NCBI GenBank assembly: GCA_963971425.1
Contig: OZ020515.1
Span: forward strand, 8,944,291-9,008,290
Reading direction: 5' to 3'
Length of the DNA: 64,000 bases
Source of the DNA: Bryoerythrophyllum caledonicum
Lineage: Eukaryota; Streptophyta; Bryopsida; Pottiales; Pottiaceae
Below the pieces are notes generated by a model, which worked only from the letters and a program-made list of their open reading frames with translations, was not told where the DNA came from and did no database searches. The position numbers were made by a program, and so were the translations under genes. Below, piece by piece: positions 34,187-44,921 of the stretch; positions within the stretch are counted from its first letter, which is position 1; the number at the start of each line of letters is the position of its first letter.

Positions 34187-35461
34187 TCAAGCCATTTCAT
34201 CGGGTGAAACGTGACTCGAAGACCTCCGACAACGAGGGCAAGTCCAATCCCCGGGCGGTAGAGTAGAAAGAGGCGGTATTAGGCAAGCCATATGCCAACC
34301 ACGCTGACAATGGTCACAAAGCAACATGGTAGCCGCACCCTTCTTCTCACCACACACAAAACACGGAAGACCCTGTGGGACAACGGCCAACTCAGGATGC
34401 ACGGAGCCATCAATGGGCAAATGGCAGGGCGCGCAGTTCTTGGAGTGCTCCCGACACTCCCGGCCATCTTTGCCTTCTAGCAACAAGATGCTACTGGGCA
34501 ACACATCCTTCACACGAAGAATGGTGCACCCGGCCTTGACGTCTAACATCTTAGGCACCTCATGTTGCAAATAAACGTAATATCCAGTGGAGAAACGCCG
34601 CAACTGAGGTCGGTAAGCGCCGCTGCGAATGCGAGTGTACCGTAATGTGTTGCGGTGCTGAGCGATGGACAAATTCTCCATGGCCATTGGCATGGCCCGC
34701 TTGAAGAACTCCGCTCGGTCACGCAGACACTGGATCCAGACCTCTAGATCATCCAAGTCCACAACTGGGGCCAACTTCTCCCGTACTGAATTGGGTAGAA
34801 TCGGCTCCCGTCCGTACAACAACTGATACGGAATGAAAGCGGCCAAAGAGGCCTGCCGGCTAAACCGGTATCCCATGGCGATCCATGGTATCATCAGATC
34901 CCAATCACGGTGGCCACCCTGAAGTAATCCATACTTCCGTAGTCCACGCTTGACGGTCTGAACCACACGCTCCGCCAAACCGTCCGCTTCCGGATGATCC
35001 CTAGAAGTGGTACGGTGGTCAATCAAAGCCTTGGTGCACAAAGCCTCGAAAGCACCAAGGAACTCACGCCCTTGGTCAGTCAACACCTCAGCTGGGGCTC
35101 CAAAACGAGCGAGCCTCCGGTCAAGGAATGCCATGGCCGCCAACTCCGAGGAGTTCTGTGGTAATGCCACAAACTCAATCCACTTGCTGAAGTGCTCCAC
35201 CATCACCAACACGTATTTGGCTCCACGTGGGGTGACAACAAGTGGCCCGGCAAAATCTAGAGACCAACGGTAGTCCAAACCCATGATGGGCAAAGGCTGC
35301 AACTGTGGTGACAAGGTGTTGAAGCTGAATCTGACCCGATCACAGACTTCACACCGTGAAACGTACGTGGCGACCTGTTGATACATGCCGGTCCACCAAT
35401 ATTGGCTGCGCAACATTGAATGAGTCCGCCGCACGCCAAAATGACCAAGGTTTTCCTATAT
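34187..35461 (-). CDS. gypsy integrase with C-terminal PHD finger
   Basis: An intact frame of 415 residues (counted from 35434, probably continuing from upstream). It has the end of the zinc-binding domain (YVSRCEVCDRV), then the DDE core: D60 in LDFAGPL, D120 in VLTDQGREFLG and E155 in HPEADGLAERVVQT, a D-x59-D-x34-E spacing. Then come a basic linker, a chromodomain-position region (YYVYLQHEVPKMLDVKAG) and, at residues 358-402, a PHD-type zinc finger: CFVCGEKKG, LLCDHCQRGWHMACL and WTCPRC, giving the Cys4-His-Cys3 set. PHD fingers commonly read histone H3 tails; here it may direct integration, which is inference. A cysteine-rich stretch (CREHSKNCAPC) precedes it. Confidence 0.9.
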
Positions 35462-37128
35462 CTACCGTACCAACGAAGCCCTCTGATCCAGTCTGGGAAC
35501 TATGCGCCTAGTTCCATCCGGCCACAACCAAAATAGAAGGCCGTTCTCCCAACAGAACCTCGCTATCCGGTGTCCAACTCGATCGCGCTCCATGGCCGAA
35601 AGAGCGGGCGAAAGTGTGCCATGTTGCAGCTTGTGCAAGACTGGAACGTCTTCCCACACGTCGCTAACAACCTGGGCCTTGTCTGGTTCCTCATCCGCTG
35701 CCATATCAGGCAACGTCGATGTGGATCCAGACATCAATGTGAGGTAGGCTGCTGCATGCCATCCCGGGACTGACTCCCTGTCACAGTCCCCATGCCACCT
35801 GGCACCAGTCAAATCCTCCTCCGATGGACTTGGATTGCGAGATAGACCATCCGCATCCAAGTTCGTGATGCCCGCCCGGTGTACAACCTCAAATTCATAC
35901 TCCTGGAGCAAGAAAGCCCACCTGGCAAGCTTGCCAGTAAGCTTGTCAGACTCCATGAGCCACTTCTAAGGCTGGTGGTCGGTCACCAAAGTAAAACGTT
36001 GTCCATACAAGTAGGGCCTAAAATGAGCTATGGCCCAAACCGCGGCCAAGGCCTCCCCTCATAGGACGAATAGTTGGACTCCGCATTGTTGTTGCTTCTA
36101 GAAGCAAACGCCACAACGTACTCCCATCCCTCATCATCCTTTTGAGTCAACACGGCTCCCAATCCTACTGCACTCCGATCTGTGTGCAAGTAGAAAGGCC
36201 GTATAGCATCTGGACGCCGTAGTACAGGCGCTGAACCGAGCTTCAGCTTCAAAGTAGCAAACGCCTGTTGTTGCTCCCGTCCCCAAGTCCATGGCTGATC
36301 CTTCCCTGTGAGAATAGTCAAAGGCTTGGCAATCAAGCTAAAGTTCTTGACAAACCGGCGATAGTAATTCGCCAAGCCAAGAAAAGCTCTCACATGCTCC
36401 TGTGGGCTGCTACTAAAAATGATAACATCATCAATGTAGCATCGGGCAAACGGTAAACCGGTCAGTACCCGTTCCATCATCCTCTGAAATTCAGCGGGTA
36501 CGTTCTTCAGGCCAAATGGAAGAAACTTCCAATGGTAGAGCTGATCTCTCCCATCCAGATCAACTCCCCAGAACGCGGTCTTCACCCGGTCGTCCACCAT
36601 CAATGGTAACTGGTGGTAACCGGACCGCAAATCCAGAGTACCAAATACTCTAGCGTGTCCCACTGCATCAAACAACTCCTCTGGCGTGGGCATGGGATAC
36701 CGATCCGACTTGGTCTTACGATTGACCGGCCTATAATCCCCACACATCCGCTTCGCCATCCAGTTGCCAAAGATGTCCTTCTTCGATGGCATCACTGTGG
36801 CACAAGCGTACTCGCCGTTGGAGAGCTCAATCAAGCTGGCGGCCAACAACTCCTGACAACGAGTCTGAACCCCAACTTTCTCAAAGAGACTGAGCTTGTA
36901 CGGTCGTCGGAAGATCGGGTGGTCGTCCTTCAACTGAATGTGAATTGATTTGCATCTGTAGTCCTCCAAATCATGGAGACTAAAGGCAAAACAACTACGA
37001 TACGAACGTATAAACGCTCGTACCCTTTGTGCCTCGACACCGGTAAGATGTGGCCCCAAATCCAAAGGCCAATCATCAAACTCCGTGGTCTCCTTCTCCA
37101 CCGTAGAAGACTCACCGCGTATCGGCAC
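35462..37128 (-). pseudogene. gypsy reverse transcriptase and RNase H, deleted and frameshifted
   Basis: The frame 37128-36028 holds the Ty3-type RT: IFRRPYKLS, MCGDYRPVNRKT, TLDLRSGYHQLPL, FLPFGLKNVPAEFQ and the catalytic YIDDVIIFSS (residues 231-240). Directly after SPQEHV it jumps to RAFLGLANYYRRF, so about 60-70 residues of the palm/connection region found in other Ty3 elements are absent. RNase H begins PFYLHTDRSAVGLGAVLTQ, then the frame is lost near 36030 and resumes at 35956 with KLARWAFLLQEYEFEVVHR and NLDADGLSRNP. The deletion alone would inactivate reverse transcription. Confidence 0.9.
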
Positions 37129-37429
37129 GGCCGGTGATTGCTACTTGGTAGCAGAGAGAGCATTAATGCCCCAGACCCCTCACTCACAGGATCTACAGAA
37201 AATCCCGTGTCGTGATGATAAAACTGGGAAAAGATATCTAGAGCATCTTCATGGCTAAAGTCCTCTACCAAGGCTGCAAAGACACGCTGAGCACAAAGCT
37301 CCTCAGCTGCATGCCTCTTCAAATAAAAAAACAACTCCGCTTCTTCGATCTCTGTGAGATGTGGCACCGCTGCCCCTTGACCATCATAGTCTGCCCCCAA
37401 CACGCGTGGATGGTCACTCGAACGGCGCT

Positions 37430-38760
37430 GAGCGGCGAAACAGAGGCCACATACCCAAACGAGTGTGTTGAGGTCAATGGCTTGACCCAACAAATAACGG
37501 CGTTGGCCCTCAAAAAGATCCGATGCCGCGGTGGTGCCTGTCAGAAAGCCCATCGCCCGCTCCCTCTCATCGGCAGAAGGCTCCTCGTAAGTTTAGGAAG
37601 AAGAATCCCAAACCATGCCCGGACCACGTGTCTTGAAGGCAAAAGAGCCCGGATAGCACATAAAGGTGGGAAATGCCCTCCGAGTGAAACCAACGCGGTT
37701 GACCACCGCCAATGGTGGCTCATCATCCTTGGTATCCTCCGTGGAAACACGGTGGTCGTCCAAAATATCATCGACCTCACGGCGTACGGGCCGTTGCACT
37801 TCAGCAAGTGCAGAAGTGAGCGTTGTGGATGATGCCATCTTGGTCCAAATCCAATGTGGCCGATGGGCGTAAGATCCCAACGCCGCGGCATCAGCAAACG
37901 TAGGGGGACCAAGAAGGTGATGGATATACGCCCATCCTCACGCACCTTCGTCCGTGTATCCCCAATGGGGGTACATTCTCAAAAATGTATCCCGGTGGTA
38001 TTGATTGGTGGGTAATCCACCACTGGATGAGCCTAAGCAAATCCGCAAAGAGACCCGACCGTGGATCATCCAAGCCATGTCTAGTGCCCGCTCGTAAATG
38101 GCCTTGGCAAGGCCGCCCTACAATCACTAAGTCCACGTGACCTAACCAGCAAAGATCATCCTCACTGATCAACGTCACATCACGTGGCAACTTGCCAAAA
38201 CACCCTCGAGTCGCAGAAGGTGGTAACAGCTCTGGATACAACACCAAAAGACGCTGAATGTGATGGTGAGCGGCACGGTTGGCTGCAAAGCCACTATCCA
38301 CGTGGATATACCGTCGTACCTTGAGTCCGGCCTCTAACACAGCCGTGAGCCCCGTACCAATACCGGCAAATAGCTCTACTAGAGTAATACCCTCATCCGG
38401 TGGTCGCCACTGAATAGTACGAGCCAACAACGGAGTGGAAGAGTCCACTAACAACGGTGGAGCATCAAGAGCATCCACAATCTCTCCACTCCGACGAGTG
38501 AGCTCCAATGGCGTCCCCCACGGCGGAAGCGGATCCTTGCAATGACGGGCATGGATCGCTAATGGTAGGTGCTCGCGTGAATCCTCCACCTCAGGCATAA
38601 ATGCATATGTCTCCTCCAGAAGTGAAGAACCATACGGCAAGTCTGATGCTAGAGCACTGCACCCAAACATAGCGTCCGTCGCCGAAGTCACCGCGCTAGC
38701 TGCGAAGACTACGGGGATGAGCTCCTTCCTGCCATCACCGGCACACCACCCTGGCCTAAT
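37430..38760 (-). pseudogene. C5 cytosine DNA methyltransferase domain in the gypsy polyprotein
   Basis: The segment from 38691 to about 37955 carries motif I (VELFAGIGTGL, residues 105-115), motif IV with the catalytic cysteine (VIVGRPCQGH, Cys195) and motif VI (YIFENVPPLG). The rest is spread over two other frames: VREDGRI near 37940, then HRPHWIWTKMA (motif VIII position) and the probable target-recognition part AFPTFMCYPGSFAF (37880-37593), an in-frame TAA at 37595, and ERERAMGFLTGTT with LLGQAIDLNTLVWV (motif IX/X position, to about 37451). Motif order is that of DNMTs, most like the DNMT3/DRM-size catalytic domains by my reading. It lies between protease and RT in the same polyprotein. 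The role would be self-methylation or host-targeted methylation; unknown. Confidence 0.85.
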
Positions 38761-39354
38761 CTAGGCCTCCTCCGTCCAGTTATCTACCCCAAATCCAAGT
38801 GGATATAGTGCTTGCTGGCCCACCAAAATATCGTAGTTGGTTGCGCCAGTCACTACGCACTGAAGGGAGACATGGGAGAACAACGGACCAGATCCCACGC
38901 CAAACATCAACTGCAACGGATGTCGGGTGTAGCCCATGGCCTTCTCCGTGCCTTCAACCGATGTAACAATCGTGAATGGATAAGGCTCGAGGTCCGAAGC
39001 ACCTAGACCCAAATCCTGGGCTAGTTGCTTGCCAATCATCACTAGCTGAGCTTCAGAGTCCAACATAACACAAAGAGGGGTAGCGCGAGTGGGGTTGCTG
39101 TCTGTACGACCAACCACCATGACTCCGTCATCGTTTACCAAGCGTACCACCCCTCGATGCACACTACGTCGCTCCCGTGACGACTGGGCCGCATCGTCAG
39201 ACAAATAAGCCACTCCAGAGATCAATGACTGATCCCCGGAGGACTGCTCCATAAGTGTGGAAGTGGCATTGGCCTTAAACGCGGAAATAGCCTCCGCCGC
39301 CAACTTGGCCCGCATGGCGACCAAATCCTCCTCGGTGGGTGGAGCCGTCACTGC
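38761..39354 (-). CDS. gypsy protease region
   Basis: Follows gag in the same frame after one TAG (39357-39355) and ends in another TAG (38763-38761). The likely catalytic site is CVMLDSEAQLVMIG around D98, in the place of the retropepsin D-S/T-G, but the third residue is Glu, not Gly, so it may be inactive or diverged. The downstream ILVGQQALYPLGFGVD resembles the second conserved half of retropepsin-like domains in plant Ty3 elements. The nominal start here is GTG; translation probably came by readthrough from gag. Confidence 0.7.
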   Translation of the reverse strand, partial: AVTAPPTEEDLVAMRAKLAAEAISAFKANATSTLMEQSSGDQSLISGVAYLSDDAAQSSRERRSVHRGVVRLVNDDGVMVVGRTDSNPTRATPLCVMLDSEAQLVMIGKQLAQDLGLGASDLEPYPFTIVTSVEGTEKAMGYTRHPLQLMFGVGSGPLFSHVSLQCVVTGATNYDILVGQQALYPLGFGVDNWTEEA

Positions 39355-41103
39355 CTACGACACCTTCAATGATGGCATGGGCACCTTGCCCTCCAACATA
39401 CTACCCGCCAAGTAGAATATACCGGATGGTTGAAAATCCGGTGTCAAAAAGTCCACACCGGCAAACATCGGCAACCGCAATACCTTGTACGCCAAGGAAT
39501 GTACGGCATCCAGATGTGTGGAAGAAACTGGTGGTACGATAGTCAAAGGGGAAGCGGCACCAGTAGCAGCTGCATCCGCAATGCCAAACGACAGTGGTAG
39601 CCGTGACTGACCAATGTGGTCCGGTAACCCCACGTGACGTGGACGACCACTAGTACCCGGTACACTGGATGAAGGTGACACCGCTTGTGCGGTGGTCTGA
39701 GCACGAGTGGCAACTGCAGCCACAACCTCCCCGGAAGCGCCATACAAATAGGCATCCATGGCTGAGGACAAACCACGACTCTTCACCGGAGCCCGTGCGT
39801 CCACCACTTGTCTCAAAGAAGCATTCGCGCTCAACTTCTTCTCCAACTCCGCCACTTTGGCCTCCAAGTCCTTCTCCCGTGATGAACCTGGCCGCTTCTC
39901 CGGGTGGAGAACAAAACAGTTCTCATCACTATGGCCGGACTTGCCACAGTGACAACAAGTAACCGGCTTCCTCCCCTCGCCCGCAACCTTGTCACCAGAC
40001 TTGGCCGCCTCGGTCTTGGGCCTCACCTTCTCCTTCTCTAACCCCTTCTTCTTGGAACATTTCGGGTCCCCTTTGGTGTGACCGGGTTCTCCACAAGTCC
40101 AACAATGCACAACCTTTTCAGGTTGTGCCTCCGCCAAACTACTCGTCGCAGTAGCAAGCTTCTTGGACTTGGGAGCGTCCATCAATGACGTGACCAAGTC
40201 TGTGGCCTCGGACACACCCAACGCTCTATCAAGCGCTTCGACCTCAGCAAATGCATGAGCCAAACTCGCATTGCCGTGATAATCAAAAAGAAGACGGGGG
40301 GTGATCAAGTCCACCATTCTCTTGTCCAAGTTGGAGATAAAAATCTTCACAAGTTGGCGCTCCGTGAAGACATCACCGGCCTCCGCCGCCAATCGCGCCA
40401 ATCGGGTATACATCGTGCGCGGCGTGTCCTCCTTTGTATGGCGGAAATCCTGGATGCGCTGCATCTGATCACGCCGGAATCCCCCATACTCCACCTCCAA
40501 GTGCGCCATGAACCGCGCCAGAGGGTCAAAGACTGGTGGCGGACCGACGGCCACCAATGCCGCCCGCGTGGTCTGGGCCAAATGCGACATGGCCCCCATG
40601 CCGGACGCCTTGGGTTGATCGGTAAAGGCCGGGACATGAGCAACGGCGCTCTCCTTGAGCGCAGTCACCAACTCCACCCGGTCGCGTCGGTAATCCTCAA
40701 CCGGACGCAACTCCTCCGCATGCAGTACCGACCATCTTCCATAGGTCTGGAGCGCCTCCAGCTCCAAATGCTGGGGCAAAAGCTCAAAAGCGTACCAGTC
40801 GTTGAACGACGGTGAACGCTGGCGCTTCTCCTTCATCCATGTTTGGAAACAGAGCCGCCAATCGGGCAGGGAGATGCCCCCTACCCAACCTTAGAAACAA
40901 TCACGCACAATCTCGCGATGATCGTCTTCCATGTCGTCAAACATGCCCATACTCCAAACTCAAAGCCTACGGTCGGTATCCAACGCCGAAATAAGCTCAA
41001 AAGCCTCGTCGGTATCCGACCCTGGCCCAAAGTCTAAAGCCGGTGCACTCTCCGGAGAATCTGGTGAGGGAGAACGGTAATATCGACTTCTCGTACTCAC
41101 CAT
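39355..41103 (-). pseudogene. gypsy gag with two zinc knuckles
   Basis: The frame begins at an ATG (41103, MVSTRSRYYRSPSP) and meets TGA at 40962 and TAA at 40893, after which 40836-39355 is open for 493 residues. The central part is capsid-like (DPLARFMAHLEVEYGGFRRD, RMVDLITPRLLFDYHG). It has two CCHC-type knuckles: CWTCGEPGHTKGDPKC, with a longer last spacing, and CCHCGKSGHSDENC, the regular form. A coiled-coil-like stretch (EKDLEAKVAELEKKLSAN) follows. It ends at a TAG in frame with the protease. Confidence 0.85.
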
Positions 41104-42336
41104 AAACGAAAATCCTCCGAGTATCTATCTACGGGTGCTATCTAAAGGGTAAGGGTATAGACGGACAACCTGTATCTGCAAAATCACCAAGCTATGTGCT
41201 TTACCGATCATCACCTCCGGCTAACACAAGTCCAACCACATCCCCCCACATAGAAAAGTCTTGCCGGCCATGAACCCGACTTCACCCCTACGGTACCCTA
41301 TCACAAGCTACCACAACAATAAATGGGGCCACTGGAAAACACCGGCAACAAGCCCGCAACACGGGGGAGGTACCGCACAAGAATCCAGAAATCCAAACCG
41401 GATCCTCTCCCCCAACAACATAAAAGCAGGAAAATGAAAGAGACAGCGCCACTGACACACGCCTGTAGTGAATGCCTTAAAGTCGCAACACCTGCAAATC
41501 AAAGAGAAACACCGCAAGGTGTTCCCCCAATGTCTAAAACCAAGGAGGTAATAGAATCCTATGATCACGGTGTTCAAAAACACTAGTCTCCCAACGAAAT
41601 TCAAACCATGGATGACAAACGTGCCAAAACATCAATCCAATACTAGAATTGGATAAATGACGAGATTCTTTATCTATAAACGCAAGTTTCACTCAAAACT
41701 AGAGTAAAACTGCACTAGCTAATTACCTCCAGAGTTAGACACTATACACTTTTTTTTTTTTTTTTTTGTTATTTATAGGTCACATAAACATGTGAATGTT
41801 TTGAATACACCTAAAAAATGTCGGTTTTTGAAAGTGCTAAAAACCTAAATTTTATTATACCATTAGGCTTATAATTCCTTTGCGAACTCAAATCCGCAAT
41901 CGGAATCCAGAAATAATCAAAATTGCAAAAGTTAAAATTTTGATGTTTTGGTCCAGGGATGTGCTGAAATTTCAGCCCAAAAGTGACGGTTTTAGGTCCT
42001 GCGGCACGCAATTGGGTACCCGACGGAAATACGTACCCCAACGGATTTGCGACCCAGCAGATGAAAACTGCCGCAGTGGATGAAAAACCACCGTGGATGA
42101 AAAATCACGCGGCGGATGAAAAATTCGCAGAGCAGGTCCAGAAGCTGATCCACCTTGCTCCAATCTTCTACCGCTCACAACTTCTTCAAAAATTGTCCAA
42201 ATTGCACGCCGTTTGTCGCATTAGCTTCCTCTAAACGCGTTTTATGACATCATGCTAAGTACCCACAAGTTTTCTCACAATTTCTAGCTCCATAAAACGA
42301 GATCTAATTGTAGAAAATGGAGGGTCTTTGTCAAGT

Positions 42337-42693
42337 GAATCACATGTGTTTTCCACAAGAAGTCAAGCGACACGCACTCCACAAGGGGAGAATCAAGGAG
42401 TGCAACTAAAGTAGAGAATGCGGAGCTTTCACTAATGATAAACCATCACTTTACAAGCAAAGGACTCACTAATCACTCTCTAACCTTACTCACAAAGCTT
42501 GACTTGACAAAGACGTCAAGTCAAGGACGTGTGCGGCGCTATACGCACACGCATGCAACCCTAAGTGGATGAAAATCATCCACGGATGAAAGCGGTGCGC
42601 CGCCGTTCGTCCCTAAACACACGTAGATTAGTAACAAACTAATGTACGCTAAAATCTACGATACGGAGAGGCCCTCGACGCCACATCCCGTGA
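42337..42693 (-). repeat. gypsy LTR segment B, right end
   Basis: 357 bp, same length as 33404-33760 and about 98 percent identical by eye. It is preceded on the left by TCAAGT and followed directly by copia protease coding sequence. Segment A is not present beside it, so this LTR looks incomplete. Confidence 0.9.
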
Positions 42694-43742
42694 CAACAAG
42701 TTTGCTTGCAACTTGGGCACATGGAAGACATCCTTGATTGTCATCCTCTTCAAACACCCCCTCACGAGCACTTTGACAAGAATGGCACCAACTCCAATGG
42801 CATCCACAACACTATCTACATCCAAATGCACGTTGCGTGATGGAATTACTTCATAGGTATCAAATGTTGCCCTATGAGGTGTCATGTGTTTGTGGTGTCC
42901 AAATCCAAAATCCACAAACAAATGGACTTGGAATGAAGTCCATCTTGAATTGCAAATGCGTAGTCATCGTCTTCATTGACATGGTTGGCATTCTTCTTCT
43001 CCTTTGTTTAGTTTGTGTTGTCGCGCTCTCCTTTCTTCGGCTTGAAATAATTTTGTACAAAATGGCTTGGTTTGCCACAATTATATCAAGGCCGAAGAAA
43101 AGAGAGCACAATTATACCAAAGCCACATCATCGCCAATGATGCGCCTCCTTCTCCTTGCGCTTAAACACTTCGTGCATCATCCGTGCAACCACAAACTCC
43201 ATGGTGAGGTCCATGATGCATAACGTCTCTAAGGCGAAGATTGAGTGCTCAAATGAGGGCGGCTAGCTTTCGAGCAACGTCATCACCACATCCTCATCTC
43301 TCACAGAGACCTCCAAGCAAGCAAGTTGATCCGCAAGTGCCTTGACTTGGTTGATGTGGGTCAACAAGTCATCACCTTCTTACATCTTGATTGTGAAGAA
43401 ATTGCGACGAATGAAGTGGATGTCAGGCAAACTCTCAATGGTTTTGTAGATGTTGTACAAAGTCTTCCATGTTTCTGCCGATCGTTTGCAACTCTTGATG
43501 TGGGCAAGTTGGTTGTGCATGAAATTGAGCCCAATGACAGACATGGCCTTCTTTACATGCCAATTGTAGTCTTTTATCACCTTTGAATCATCGTTGGACG
43601 ATGGAAGTTCCTCGGAGTCCTCAACAATCTCTTAAAAGTCAATAGACTCCAATACCATCTCCATCTTGAACTTCCAAAGGTTGAAGTTGTCTCCCTTAAA
43701 CTTGTCAATGGCCCTAACACTTTCATTCTCAAATGTAGCCAT
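42694..43742 (-). pseudogene. Ty1/copia gag and protease region
   Basis: Starts at 43742 with MATFENESVRAIDKF, then NFNLWKFKMEMVLESIDF, VKKAMSVIGLNFMHNQLAHI and QVKALADQLACLEVSVRDED, which is the copia-type gag (UBN2-like) pattern. The 42921-42694 block reads MTPHRATFDTYEV, LVRGCLKRMTIKDVFHVPKL and ends QANLL, the end of the protease domain, where the gypsy element begins. At least four in-frame stops or frame changes are present. Coding resumes on the far side of the gypsy insertion at 33297. Confidence 0.8.
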
Positions 43743-44893
43743 ATGGACACTCAGATGGCTAAGATCAACCCTTTTATGCTTCTGATGTGCATTAAAGCAC
43801 CTCAATTACTCAATTGAGCCCCTTCTAGGCTCCAAGGTGCATATCTACACTTCAAACACTGAAATCAACTCCTTTTAAGGCTCTAGTGGACAACTAGGTA
43901 CCTTACAGACTCAAATCAGCCCCTGTAAGGCTCTTATGTGCAAGTACAATCAAATGAGTCACTTCTTAGCTCAAATGTGCAAAGATACAACTTAAAGATT
44001 CATATCAAGTCTGTCTAGACTCAAATGTACACCTTTGCACTTCATTCAACGAAATGAGCCATTTCTTTGCGTATACATATAAATATGGATATCAATGAGC
44101 TCAATGAGCTTCACATAGATTCCAATGTGCAACTAAGCACCTCAATCACTCAAAACAACACCTTTTGAGAGCAAAAAATCACATTGACTATGAATGAACA
44201 CTTATAAGGTTCAAAAGCTTGAATGTGCACAACCGCCGCTCTTGCAACTCATTGTGCCTTCCCAAATCGCCCCAAATGCTCCAATGGAGCCTTTAGCACC
44301 TCCAATGCTTCAAATAAGACATTGTGTACATCAAATGTTCCAAATTAACCCTTGAGCACCTTCAAAGCTCGAAATCAACCCTTGTGTTCTTCAAGCGCTC
44401 AAAACCTCTCAAGACCTTCTCTAACCAAGTATTGCAACAAAACTCTACACTCACAATTTACATCAGTAGATCCATAACCTATTGAAGTTAAAAAAGAGTA
44501 GAGATAGTTGCACAAGCAAAGAAACACACAAAGGAGTACAAACAATGCTTGGAGTGAGATGTTACCTTCTTTCGAAGGCCTTTACTTACAATAGAACTTG
44601 GTGGCAAGTTTTTGCCAACACATTGGACACATGACGTTCCGACATCATATGTCCATCCATGTGTCCCTTGCCAACTAATGCATGGGACACATGGCCCATA
44701 GACTTCATGTAACTACTCATGTGTCCTTGCTTATCCCATGCACGATACATAGGTTGGTCCTTCCTCTTTGATCATGCCACATGTCAATTCACATCTCTTC
44801 GTTTTCTCCCCTTTTACTTTTCCTTCTTTATATATCGCAATGCCTAACTATTTACACCATCCTAATAACTACGAGCAACTCTAAGCTCCAACA
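43743..44893 (-). repeat. Ty1/copia 5' LTR and leader, minus-strand orientation
   Basis: On the minus strand it begins TGTTGGAGCTTAGAGTTGCT and is alignable along its length with 31721-32785 in the opposite orientation. It ends just before the gag start at 43742. The two LTRs differ by many substitutions and small gaps, so they are older than the gypsy LTR pair. Confidence 0.8.
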
Positions 44894-44921
44894 ATAGAGA
44901 GAAGAATAAAAGGCAAAGCCG

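Larger units (their letters stand above)
33298..42693 (-). mobile_element. Ty3/gypsy retrotransposon with DNMT and PHD domains, inserted in copia
   Basis: The whole element on the minus strand: leader (41104-42336), gag (41103-39355), protease (39354-38761), C5 DNA methyltransferase (about 38760-37430), RT and RNase H (37128-35462), integrase with PHD finger (35461-34187), a short 3' region and LTR pieces at both ends. Gag, protease, the first half of DNMT and the RT are all in one reading frame counted from 41103, so the ancestor probably made one polyprotein. The copy is dead: in-frame stops, at least three frameshifts and an RT deletion. It sits inside a copia element. The 1.2-kb leader, with a T run at 41751, shows no primer binding site that I can recognise. 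Confidence 0.85.

Noticed and set aside
36613..37832. Plus-strand ORFs opposite the gypsy RT and DNMT
   Set aside because: No motifs; the minus-strand frames carry clear RT and DNMT signatures.
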